From Achromobacter xylosoxidans A8 (GTDB taxonomy: Bacteria > Pseudomonadota > Gammaproteobacteria > Burkholderiales > Burkholderiaceae_B): a stretch of 64,000 nucleotides of DNA. This document shows positions 25,644 to 34,073 of the stretch, piece after piece. The stretch spans positions 5,580,001 through 5,644,000 of the forward strand of contig NC_014640.1 of NCBI RefSeq assembly GCF_000165835.1, given 5' to 3'. Made by a program: the position numbers and the translations under genes. Every line of letters begins with the position of its first letter. The stretch's first letter is position 1. The notes under the pieces are model-generated. The model did not search any database. It was not told the DNA's origin and saw only the letters and a list, made by a program, of their open reading frames with translations.

Positions 25644-27464
25644 TCAGGCCAGGCTGGCCAGGTAGGCGCGCCAGCCGCCGAACTCCGTGATGTCGCGCGC
25701 GCCCTCCAGGCCGCGCGGCTCGCAGATGAAGCCCTTGACCTGCCGGCCGTCCGCCAGCTCCAACGTGCCGATGCCCAGCGGCGCGGGGATCTCGGCCACG
25801 AAGGCGCCGAAGGCAGCCAGCGGCACATCCCAGAGCTCGACCTCGATGGGCGCGCCGCTCGCGGACTTCACCAGGCCGGGCTTGGGCGGCGATGTTTTTG
25901 CCAGGGCATACAGGCGGTAATCGCCGGCTGTGTGCGTCTGCTCGACGAACACCGCGCGGCGCGAGGTCAGCTGATGGTTCAGCGGCATGCCGCGCAAGTG
26001 CGCGCCGACCACGGACACACGCACCGTGTCGCCCGCCGGCGCCCGGGCAGGGCTGATGGCGGGCAGCGGTGCGCCGGTGGCGCCCAGCGGCAGGCCGAGA
26101 CGCGCCTGCCACTGGCGGCCAAACTGCGCCAGGGCATGGTCCTGCCACGCCAGCCCGATCAGCGTGATGCCTGCGGGCAGGCCGTCGTCGCGCATGCCGG
26201 CGGGCAGCGCCAGCGCCGACAGGTCCGCCAGGTTCGCAAAGTTGGTGTAGATCCCCAGCCGTGAATTCAGCGCCACCGGATCGGCGTCCAGTTGGGTGAT
26301 GGTGTAGATCGACGGCGCGGTCGGCACGACCAACGCGTCGAAGCCCGCCAGCGACCGAAGGATGCGCCGCGCCAGATCCGCGCGCCGGTACTCCGCCTTG
26401 AACGCGTCCAGCGCGCTGTAGTTGGCGGCCTGCTCGACGATGCCGCGCACCACCGGATGGATGGCGCCAGGGTTCTTCTGCCACAGTGCTTCCACGGCGG
26501 CAAAGCGCTCGGCCACCCAGGGCCCCTGATACAGCAGCGCCGCCAGCTCGCTGAACGGCGTGAAGTCCATGGGCTCGACCGTCGCGCCGGACGCCTTCAG
26601 GACGCGTACCGCCGCGTCGAACGCGGCCGCCGCCTGCGCATCGCCGAAGAATTCCAGCTGCGCGGGTATCGCCAGCCTGGGCTGCGCCGGCCACGGATGT
26701 ACGCTGCCTGCCGGCTGGGCGCGCGAATAGGGATCGCGCTCGTCGAAGCCGGCCGCGATATCGGCCACCAATTCCGCGTCATCCACCGTCAACGCGAACA
26801 CCGACACGCAATCCTGCGTGCGGCATGCCGGCACCACGCCGGCCGTGCTGAGCCGGCCCTTGGTGGGTTTGAGGCCGACGATGTTGTTAAAGCCCGCCGG
26901 CACGCGACCCGAACCTGCGGTGTCGGTACCCAGCGAAAACGCCGCCAGGCCACGCGCTACGACGGACGCGGAGCCCGAACTGGAGCCGCCGCTGACGTAT
27001 TCCGGATTGAAGGTATTGGCCACGGGGCCCAGCGGCGAACGCGTGCCCACCAGTCCGGTGGCGAACTGATCCAGGTTGGTCTTGCCCACCAGGATGGCGC
27101 CCGCCGCGCGCAGCCGGGCGACGACGGTGGCGTCCTGCTCAGGCGTATAGGCGAATTCCGGGCAGGCCGCCGTGGTGGGCCAGCCTGCGGCGTCGATGTT
27201 GTCCTTGATCGCAAACGGCACGCCATACAACGGCAGCCGCTTCAGATCGCCGCCGGCGGCTTCCAGCAACCCATGCAGGGCATCGAGCTGCCGCGCCAGC
27301 AGGGCACCGTCCACGCGCTTGATCCAGGCATTGTCCGGCTGGCCGCCGCGTTCGGCCCATGCAGCCAGCAGAGTCTCGGGCGTGGCGCCCTCATCGCGGT
27401 AGGCGGCCTGCCATTGCGCGATCGTCCATGCGACGGGGCCTTTGTGCGTTGCTACGGCGTTCAT
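25644..27464 (-). CDS. atzF: Allophanate hydrolase
   Basis: 606 residues. The amidase-signature domain has K87 (FAIKDNI), the SGGSSSGSA block at 158-166, and nucleophile S185 in GTDTAGSGR, giving the Ser-cisSer-Lys triad. A C-terminal domain of about 130 residues (VVGAHLRGMPLNHQL, ALAKTSPPKPGLV) is that of full-length allophanate hydrolases. The enzyme turns allophanate into two ammonia and two CO2, completing ATP-dependent urea breakdown. AAGGA precedes the ATG. It is first in the minus-strand operon and sits behind a sigma-54-type promoter. Confidence 0.95.
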   Translation of the reverse strand: MNAVATHKGPVAWTIAQWQAAYRDEGATPETLLAAWAERGGQPDNAWIKRVDGALLARQLDALHGLLEAAGGDLKRLPLYGVPFAIKDNIDAAGWPTTAACPEFAYTPEQDATVVARLRAAGAILVGKTNLDQFATGLVGTRSPLGPVANTFNPEYVSGGSSSGSASVVARGLAAFSLGTDTAGSGRVPAGFNNIVGLKPTKGRLSTAGVVPACRTQDCVSVFALTVDDAELVADIAAGFDERDPYSRAQPAGSVHPWPAQPRLAIPAQLEFFGDAQAAAAFDAAVRVLKASGATVEPMDFTPFSELAALLYQGPWVAERFAAVEALWQKNPGAIHPVVRGIVEQAANYSALDAFKAEYRRADLARRILRSLAGFDALVVPTAPSIYTITQLDADPVALNSRLGIYTNFANLADLSALALPAGMRDDGLPAGITLIGLAWQDHALAQFGRQWQARLGLPLGATGAPLPAISPARAPAGDTVRVSVVGAHLRGMPLNHQLTSRRAVFVEQTHTAGDYRLYALAKTSPPKPGLVKSASGAPIEVELWDVPLAAFGAFVAEIPAPLGIGTLELADGRQVKGFICEPRGLEGARDITEFGGWRAYLASLA

Positions 27465-27477
27465 GCTGGAGTCCTTT

Positions 27478-27489
27478 CTTGTATACAAG
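27478..27489. promoter_or_regulatory. 12-bp palindrome, candidate GntR (FCD) operator
   Basis: CTTGTATACAAG is a perfect palindrome and resembles the TTGTATACAA type of site bound by FadR-subfamily GntR regulators. It lies 14 bases before the allophanate hydrolase start, just downstream of the transcription start expected for the minus-strand sigma-54 promoter. A bound repressor there would act as a roadblock. Confidence 0.65.
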
Positions 27490-27501
27490 TACGGATTCCC
27501 A

Positions 27502-27517
27502 AGCAATCGGCGTGCCA
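27502..27517 (-). promoter_or_regulatory. Sigma-54 promoter for the allophanate hydrolase operon
   Basis: On the minus strand the bases read TGGCACG, four bases, TTGCT, an exact match to the sigma-54 consensus TGGCACG-N4-TTGCW with GG and GC ten bases apart. The expected start of transcription is near 27491, leaving a leader of about 27 bases. Confidence 0.8.
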
Positions 27518-27627
27518 TGTTGGCCGCCGCCCCGCGTTTTCCCCCTTCTCCTGCGGCGGCGCGCTCCAAGCCGCCAGGCGCGCATGACGACGCCCCGCCC
27601 CGCACGCACCGCCAACGAGCGCCGCGC

Positions 27628-27642
27628 GCACCCATGTTGTGC
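27628..27642. promoter_or_regulatory. NtrC-like enhancer site
   Basis: GCACCCATGTTGTGC matches the NtrC dyad GCACC-N5-GGTGC with one arm mismatch. It is about 100-110 bases from both sigma-54 promoters, the usual distance for an enhancer-binding protein. It could serve both operons. Confidence 0.55.
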
Positions 27643-27742
27643 ATGCGGCACCAGATCGATCACTGGCGTCTTGCGCGCCGCGCTCCACGATGCTCGCGTC
27701 CCATCCCCCCTGCATATAGCGGACCGCACGTCAGCGCGTGGT

Positions 27743-27758
27743 TGGCATGCCTTTTGCT
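27743..27758 (+). promoter_or_regulatory. Sigma-54 promoter for urtABCDE
   Basis: TGGCATG, four bases, TTGCT: a match to the sigma-54 consensus with C to T at one position, and GG/GC ten bases apart. Expected transcription start near 27769, about 65 bases before the urtA start. Confidence 0.75.
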
Positions 27759-27833
27759 TTGAGGTTCTGGTCGTCGGGTGTTGTTCAGATCGTTCTCGCC
27801 GGCGCGACCGGCACATTCCCATCAGGAGTCACC

Positions 27834-29087
27834 ATGAAACGCAGACTAGCCCTTAAGCAACTGACCGCCGTGAGCCTGTTGGCCATGTCTGGATGGATGC
27901 CCCAGGTACACGCCGCCGAAGACACCATCAAAGTCGGCATCCTGCATTCGCTCTCGGGCACGATGGCAATCTCGGAAACGTCGCTGAAGGACGTTGCCCT
28001 GATGGCCATCGAGGAAATCAACGCCAATGGCGGCGTGATGGGCAAGAAGCTCGAAGCCGTGGTGGTGGACCCCGCGTCGAACTGGCCGCTGTTCGCCGAG
28101 AAGTCGCGCCAGCTTTTGTCCCAGGACAAGGTGGCGGTCGTCTTCGGCTGCTGGACCTCGGTGTCGCGCAAGTCCGTGCTGCCGGTGTTCAAGGAGCTCA
28201 ACGGTCTGCTCTTCTACCCGGTGCAATACGAAGGCGAAGAGCTGGAAAAGAACGTGTTCTACACCGGCGCCGCGCCCAACCAGCAGGCCATACCCGCCGT
28301 CGAATACCTGATGAGCGAAGACGGCGGCGGGGCCAAGCGCTTCGTGCTGCTGGGCACCGACTACGTCTATCCGCGCACCACCAACAAGATCCTGCGCGCC
28401 TTCCTGCATTCCAAGGGAGTCAAGGACAGCGACATCGACGAGGTCTACACGCCCTTCGGCCATTCCGACTACCAGACCATCGTCGCTAACATCAAGAAGT
28501 TCGCCACCGGCGGCAAGACGGCCGTCATCTCAACCATCAACGGCGACTCCAACGTGCCCTTCTACAAGGAGCTGGGCAACGCCGGCCTGAAGGCCACCGA
28601 CGTGCCGGTGGTGGCGTTCTCGGTCGGCGAAGAGGAATTGCGCGGCGTCGACGCCAAGCCGCTGGTAGGCCACCTGGCCGCGTGGAACTACTTCCAGTCG
28701 GTCAAGAACCCGGTCAACGACGCCTTCATCCAGAAGTGGAAGGCCTATGCCAAGACCAAGAACCTGCCCAACGCCAATACGGTGGTGACCAACGATCCGA
28801 TGGAGGCCACCTACATCGGCATCCACATGTGGAAGCAGGCGGTGGAACAAGCCAAGACCACGGACGTGGACAAGGTAATCGCGGCCATGGGCGGCCAGAA
28901 GTTCAATGCGCCCGACGGCTACACCATCGAGATGGACCCGACCAACCACCACCTGCACAAGCCGGTCTACATCGGCGAGATCAAGGCGGACGGCCAGTTC
29001 AGCGTGGTGTGGAAGAGCAAGGGTCCGATCCGCGCCCAGCCCTGGAGCCCGTACATCCCGGGCAACGAAGGCAAGCAAGGTCTCTAA
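27834..29087 (+). CDS. urtA: Urea ABC transporter substrate-binding protein UrtA
   Basis: 417 residues. A Sec signal ends at VHAAED (about 26). The mature protein begins with IKVGILHSLSGTMAISETSLKD, diagnostic of UrtA, followed by GCWTSVSRKSVLPV and FYPVQYEGEE. It delivers urea (or short-chain amides) to UrtBC in the inner membrane. AGGAG lies eight bases before the ATG at 27834. It heads the urtABCDE operon, divergent from urea-degrading enzymes, so uptake and use are encoded together. Confidence 0.96.
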   Translation: MKRRLALKQLTAVSLLAMSGWMPQVHAAEDTIKVGILHSLSGTMAISETSLKDVALMAIEEINANGGVMGKKLEAVVVDPASNWPLFAEKSRQLLSQDKVAVVFGCWTSVSRKSVLPVFKELNGLLFYPVQYEGEELEKNVFYTGAAPNQQAIPAVEYLMSEDGGGAKRFVLLGTDYVYPRTTNKILRAFLHSKGVKDSDIDEVYTPFGHSDYQTIVANIKKFATGGKTAVISTINGDSNVPFYKELGNAGLKATDVPVVAFSVGEEELRGVDAKPLVGHLAAWNYFQSVKNPVNDAFIQKWKAYAKTKNLPNANTVVTNDPMEATYIGIHMWKQAVEQAKTTDVDKVIAAMGGQKFNAPDGYTIEMDPTNHHLHKPVYIGEIKADGQFSVVWKSKGPIRAQPWSPYIPGNEGKQGL

Positions 29088-29107
29088 CGCACTGGGAACA
29101 AGCAGCC

Positions 29108-30739
29108 ATGCGCATCGCGGCAATCGCACTCTACTTGCGTCGTTTCCTGCTGGCTTGGCTGGTGTCCCTGCCGCTCGCTGCCGCCCCGGCGGCGGCCGGC
29201 GGCGTGGACCCAGCCCTGCTGGCGCCGCTGGCCGGCGACGACACGGACGCCAAGCTCCAGACGATTGCCGCGCTGGGCCAGTTGCCCGAACCCGAAGCGG
29301 CAGCGGTGCTGCAGGCGCTGGGCGAGGACCGGCTCTATGCCGCCCCCGATGGCCGCGTGCTGATCGGCAACGGCGGCGCGCGCGCCACCGACGCGGCCAC
29401 GGGCGCCGCCGCCGAGCTGCCCGCGGACGCGGGCGCCATAGGCATCAACAACCGCCTGCGCCGCGCCATCGAGGCCGCGCTGGCCGGCTCACGCCTGTAC
29501 TCCGAACAACCCGCCGAGCGTCTGGCGGCGGCTCGCCGCCTGCAACAAACCGGCGACCCGGCGCGCCTGCCCATGCTGGAGAAGGCCCTGGCCGCGGAAA
29601 AGAACGAGGCCGTGCGCGACGCGCTGCTGATCGCGCAGGCCAACCTGGAATTGAAGAGCAGCGATCCTGCCAAGCGGCGCCACGCGGTGGAGCTGCTGGG
29701 CGGCACCCGCAGCGCCGCCTTCCGCCCCACCCTGGCCGCCCTGGCCGAGGAACGCGACGGCGCTTACGCCGAGCCCGACGCCGGCGTGCGTGAGGCCGCC
29801 GGCCGTGCGCTCAAACAGATCGACCGCCACCTGACCACCATCGAATGGGCCGGCAACCTGTTCTACGGCATCAGCCTGGGCAGCGTGCTGCTGCTGGCGG
29901 CGCTGGGCCTGGCCATCACCTTCGGCCTGATGGGCGTGATCAACATGGCGCACGGCGAGCTGCTGATGATAGGCGCCTACGTGACCTATGTGGTGCAGAC
30001 GGCGTTCCGCGCCTGGCTGCCGGGCTGGCTGGACTGGTACGTGCTGGCCGCGTTGCCGCTGGCCTTTGCCGTGACCGCGCTGGTCGGCATGGCGCTGGAG
30101 CGCACCGTCATACGCTGGCTCTATGGCCGGCCGCTGGAAACGCTGCTGGCCACCTGGGGCATCAGCCTGATCCTGATGCAGGGCGTGCGCACGCTGTTCG
30201 GCGCGCAGAACGTCGAGGTGGGCAATCCCGGCTGGATGTCCGGCGGCGTCACGGTGCTGGGCGGACTGGTGCTGAGCTACAACCGCCTGGTCATCATCGG
30301 CTTCGCCTTCTTCGTGGTGTTCCTGGTGTGGGCGCTGCTGAACCATACCCGCCTGGGCCTGTTCGTGCGCGCCATCACACAGAACCGCCGCATGGCCGAC
30401 TGCGTGGGCGTACCCACCGGCCGCGTCGACATGCTGGCCTTCGGCCTGGGCTCCGGCATCGCCGGGCTGGCTGGGGTGGCGCTGTCCCAACTGGGCAATG
30501 TGGGACCGGACCTGGGCCGCGGCTACATCGTCGATTCGTTCATGGTGGTGGTGCTGGGCGGCGTGGGCCAATTGGCCGGCACCGTCATCGCCGCGCTAGG
30601 CCTGGGCGGCGTCAATAAATTCCTGGAGCCTTACACGGGAGCCGTCATGGCCAAGATCACCATCCTCGCGCTGATCGTGCTGTTCGTCCAAAAGCGGCCG
30701 CAAGGCCTGTTCGCCCCCCGCGGCCGGAGTGTCGAATGA
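29108..30739 (+). CDS. urtB: Urea ABC transporter permease UrtB
   Basis: 543 residues. As in other UrtB proteins, an N-terminal signal (about 1-30) and a periplasmic HEAT-like helical region of some 200 residues (ARRLQQTGDPARLPMLEKAL) come before the LivH-like membrane domain (SLGSVLLLAALGLAITFGLMGVINMAHGE and a terminal LGGVGQLAGTVIAALGLG). It overlaps urtC by four bases. Confidence 0.95.
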   Translation: MRIAAIALYLRRFLLAWLVSLPLAAAPAAAGGVDPALLAPLAGDDTDAKLQTIAALGQLPEPEAAAVLQALGEDRLYAAPDGRVLIGNGGARATDAATGAAAELPADAGAIGINNRLRRAIEAALAGSRLYSEQPAERLAAARRLQQTGDPARLPMLEKALAAEKNEAVRDALLIAQANLELKSSDPAKRRHAVELLGGTRSAAFRPTLAALAEERDGAYAEPDAGVREAAGRALKQIDRHLTTIEWAGNLFYGISLGSVLLLAALGLAITFGLMGVINMAHGELLMIGAYVTYVVQTAFRAWLPGWLDWYVLAALPLAFAVTALVGMALERTVIRWLYGRPLETLLATWGISLILMQGVRTLFGAQNVEVGNPGWMSGGVTVLGGLVLSYNRLVIIGFAFFVVFLVWALLNHTRLGLFVRAITQNRRMADCVGVPTGRVDMLAFGLGSGIAGLAGVALSQLGNVGPDLGRGYIVDSFMVVVLGGVGQLAGTVIAALGLGGVNKFLEPYTGAVMAKITILALIVLFVQKRPQGLFAPRGRSVE

Positions 30740-31859
30740 AACAGAACGCGCTGACTGACCTCAATCTGCTGACCCGCCGCCCGCTGTACTCGGGCCGCGT
30801 ATGGGCGGCCCTGGCCGCGGCCGTGGCGCTGCTGGCGCTGCTGCCCTGGCTGAATCTCGTCTTCCCGCCCGGCCATGCGCTGCATGTGTCGGCCTATGCC
30901 GTGGCGCTGCTGGGCAAGTTCATGTGCTACGCCATGGCGGCGCTGGCGCTGGATCTGGTGTGGGGCTATGCCGGCATCCTGTCGCTGGGACACGGCCTGT
31001 TCTTCGCGCTGGGCGGCTATGCGCACGGCATGTACCTGATGCGCGCCATCGGCCGCGACGGCGTCTACCAGAGCGATCTGCCCGACTTCATGGTATTCCT
31101 GGACTGGAAGAGCTACCCCTGGTACTGGTCCTTTACCGAACACTTCTGGTACGCCATGCTGCTGGTGGTGCTGGTACCGGGCGTGCTGGCCTTCGTGTTC
31201 GGCTACTTCGCCTTCCGCTCGCGCATCAAGGGCGTGTACTTTTCCATCATCACGCAGGCGTTGACCTTCGCCGCGATGCTGCTGTTCTTCCGCAACGACA
31301 CAGGCTTCGGCGGCAACAACGGCTTCACCGACTTCAAGCGCATCCTGGGCTTCGACATCACCGCGCCGGGCACGCGCGCCGCGCTGTACTGGATCACGCT
31401 GGCGGCGCTGGCCGGCGCCCTGATCCTGGCGCGGCTGGTCACGCAGAGCAAGCTGGGCCGCGTACTGACCGCCGTGCGCGACGCCGAAAGCCGCCTGCGC
31501 TTCATCGGCTACGACCCTCTGGGCTTCAAGCTGTTCGTCTGGACCCTGTCCGCAGTGCTATGCGGCATCGCCGGCGCGCTCTACGTGCCGCAGGTCGGCA
31601 TCATCAACCCCAGCGAGATGTCCACCGAGACCTCCATCGAAATGGTGATCTGGGTCGCCACCGGCGGGCGCGGCACGCTGGTCGGCCCCATCATCGGCGC
31701 AGGCGCCGTCAACGGCCTGAAGACCTGGTTCACCAGCGTGCTGCCGGAGTTCTGGCTGTATGCGCTGGGCCTGATCTTCGTACTGGTGACGCTGTTCCTG
31801 CCCACCGGCATCGTCGGCCTGGCGCGCCGCATCTCCGCCCGCATCCAGGGGAACAAGGC

Positions 31860-31863
<4 letters not shown>
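30736..31863 (+). CDS. urtC: Urea ABC transporter permease UrtC
   Basis: 375 residues, LivM-type membrane protein with the UrtC features LVWGYAGILSLGHGLFFALGGY, DFMVFLDWKSYPWYW, and FGGNNGFTDFKRILG. Second channel subunit. ATG at 30736 overlaps the urtB stop (ATGA), and its own stop overlaps urtD, so translation of the operon is tightly coupled. Confidence 0.96.
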
Positions 31864-32699
<836 letters not shown>

Positions 32700-32700
32700 A

Positions 32701-33399
32701 ATGCTGGACGTGAACGCGATCGACCAATACTACGGCGGCAGCCACACCCTGCGCGGCGTGTCGCTGTCCTTGCGCCAGGGCGAATGCCTGGCGCTGCTGG
32801 GCCGCAACGGCGTGGGCAAGACCACCTTGCTCAAATGCGTGATGGGCGTGCTGCCGGTGGCGCGCGGCGGCATCGCCTTCGACGGCGCCGACGTCACGCG
32901 CCTGGAGCCGCACCAGCGCGCCGCGCGCGGCATGGCCTATGTGCCGCAAGGCCGCGACATCTTCGCGCGGCTGACGGTGGAAGAGAACATCCTGATGGGC
33001 ATGGCGGCCAAGCCGGCGGCGCGCGCCCGCCGTATCAAGGAAGAGGTGTACGAGCTGTTCCCGGTGCTGCGGACCATGCTGTCGCGCCGCGGCGGCGACC
33101 TGTCCGGCGGGCAGCAGCAACAACTGGCGATCGCCCGCGCCCTGGTGGCCGAGCCCAAGCTCATCATCCTGGACGAGCCCACCGAAGGCATCCAGCCGTC
33201 CATCATCAAGGACATCGCCCGCGTCATCCACATGCTGCGCCAGCGCGGCGACATCGCCATCCTGCTGTGCGAGCAGTACTTCGACTTCGCCCGCGAGCTG
33301 GCGGACCAGTTCGTGGTGCTGTCCCGCGGCGAGGTGGTGGCGCGCGGCGACCGCGGTGCGATCGATGGCGAGGACGTGCGGCGGCATCTGTCGGTCTAG
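32701..33399 (+). CDS. urtE: Urea ABC transporter ATP-binding protein UrtE
   Basis: 232 residues. It has the UrtE-type start INQYYGGSHTLR-like (here IDQYYGGSHTLRGV), Walker A GRNGVGKTT, MGVLPVARG, signature LSGGQQQQLAIARAL, Walker B LIILDEPTEGIQPSII. Last gene of the urt operon, one base after urtD. Confidence 0.96.
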   Translation: MLDVNAIDQYYGGSHTLRGVSLSLRQGECLALLGRNGVGKTTLLKCVMGVLPVARGGIAFDGADVTRLEPHQRAARGMAYVPQGRDIFARLTVEENILMGMAAKPAARARRIKEEVYELFPVLRTMLSRRGGDLSGGQQQQLAIARALVAEPKLIILDEPTEGIQPSIIKDIARVIHMLRQRGDIAILLCEQYFDFARELADQFVVLSRGEVVARGDRGAIDGEDVRRHLSV

Positions 33400-33474
33400 G
33401 GCCTGAGCCGGGCCTCGATTATTCCTGGCATACGCTGGACGGCAGCCCCATCTGCTCCGATATAATCGGGCGCC

Positions 33475-33888
33475 ATGTGCTCCGCTGCCTACCTGACCCG
33501 CCCTGCCGTCTGGATCGCGCTCGTCGCGATCCTGTGGGCGTCGTTGGCGCCGTCGCTGGCGAATGCGCTGAGCCTGTCTCCGGCCAGCCACAACGCCCAT
33601 CGCATCAGCGTCGACTTCTGCACTAGCGAAGGCGCGGGACAAGCCTCATTCTCCCTGGAGGTGCCGGGCAACAACGATGACGGCAGCCAGGCGGACAGTC
33701 ACGGCGACAGCCATCACTGCCCGTTGTGCCGCAACCCTGGCGCCGACGTGGGCATCCTGCCCGCGCCCGTTCCCGTCGTACCCGCCCCGCTCGGGCGCGC
33801 CATCACCTATCCGCCGCTGTTCTTCCTCGCGGCGCATCCTCTTCATGCCTGGAGCGCGGCGCAGCCGCGCGCACCGCCAGCAGTCTGA
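33475..33888 (+). CDS. DUF2946 family membrane-anchored protein
   Basis: 137 residues. One N-terminal hydrophobic segment (about 11-31, ending SLANA) serves as signal or anchor. The family motif is HHCPLCRNP near 79-87, preceded by a His/Asp-rich stretch, suggesting metal handling. DUF2946 genes are commonly beside TonB receptors and PepSY proteins, as here. The biochemical role is not established. TATAAT at 33461-33466 places the likely transcription start almost on the ATG, so the message may be leaderless or have a later start. Confidence 0.8.
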   Translation: MCSAAYLTRPAVWIALVAILWASLAPSLANALSLSPASHNAHRISVDFCTSEGAGQASFSLEVPGNNDDGSQADSHGDSHHCPLCRNPGADVGILPAPVPVVPAPLGRAITYPPLFFLAAHPLHAWSAAQPRAPPAV

Positions 33889-34073
33889 GCCGGCGCGCCC
33901 CGCCGCCTGACGGCGACCGGTCCGCGTCCGCACGCTGTTACCCCGCCGCCACCTTCCGTCCGCGCCGACCGCGCGTCCAGAGGCGTGCCGTCATTCAGGC
34001 TCATGCGCCCCGACCAGCCCCGCCCGTCCCCGGAGGGCAGCGGGGCGCGCGGGCCGGACCACCGGTTCCAGAC

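Larger units (their letters stand above)
27465..27833. other. 369-bp intergenic regulatory region between the urea operons
   Basis: This is the only gap above 300 bases. It separates the divergent allophanate hydrolase/urea carboxylase/gntR and urtABCDE operons. Reading left to right it holds a 12-bp palindrome, a minus-strand sigma-54 promoter, a central NtrC-like site and a plus-strand sigma-54 promoter, each listed separately. Open frames crossing it lack ribosome-binding sites and recognisable products. Confidence 0.8.

Noticed and set aside
25600..26694. N-terminal extension that would make urea carboxylase about 1580 residues
   Set aside because: The extension runs inside the allophanate hydrolase gene in another frame and has no recognisable domain. 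The GTG at 25599 has a ribosome-binding site and the canonical biotin-carboxylase start.
27638..27654. A second NtrC site (TTGTGC...GCACCA) next to the listed one
   Set aside because: Its arms are in the opposite orientation to the NtrC dyad and it overlaps the better site, so it was not listed.
33889..34073. Possible riboswitch (for example cobalamin) before the TonB receptor
   Set aside because: I searched the 185 bases for a B12-box-like core and found none; the stretch is simply GC-rich.
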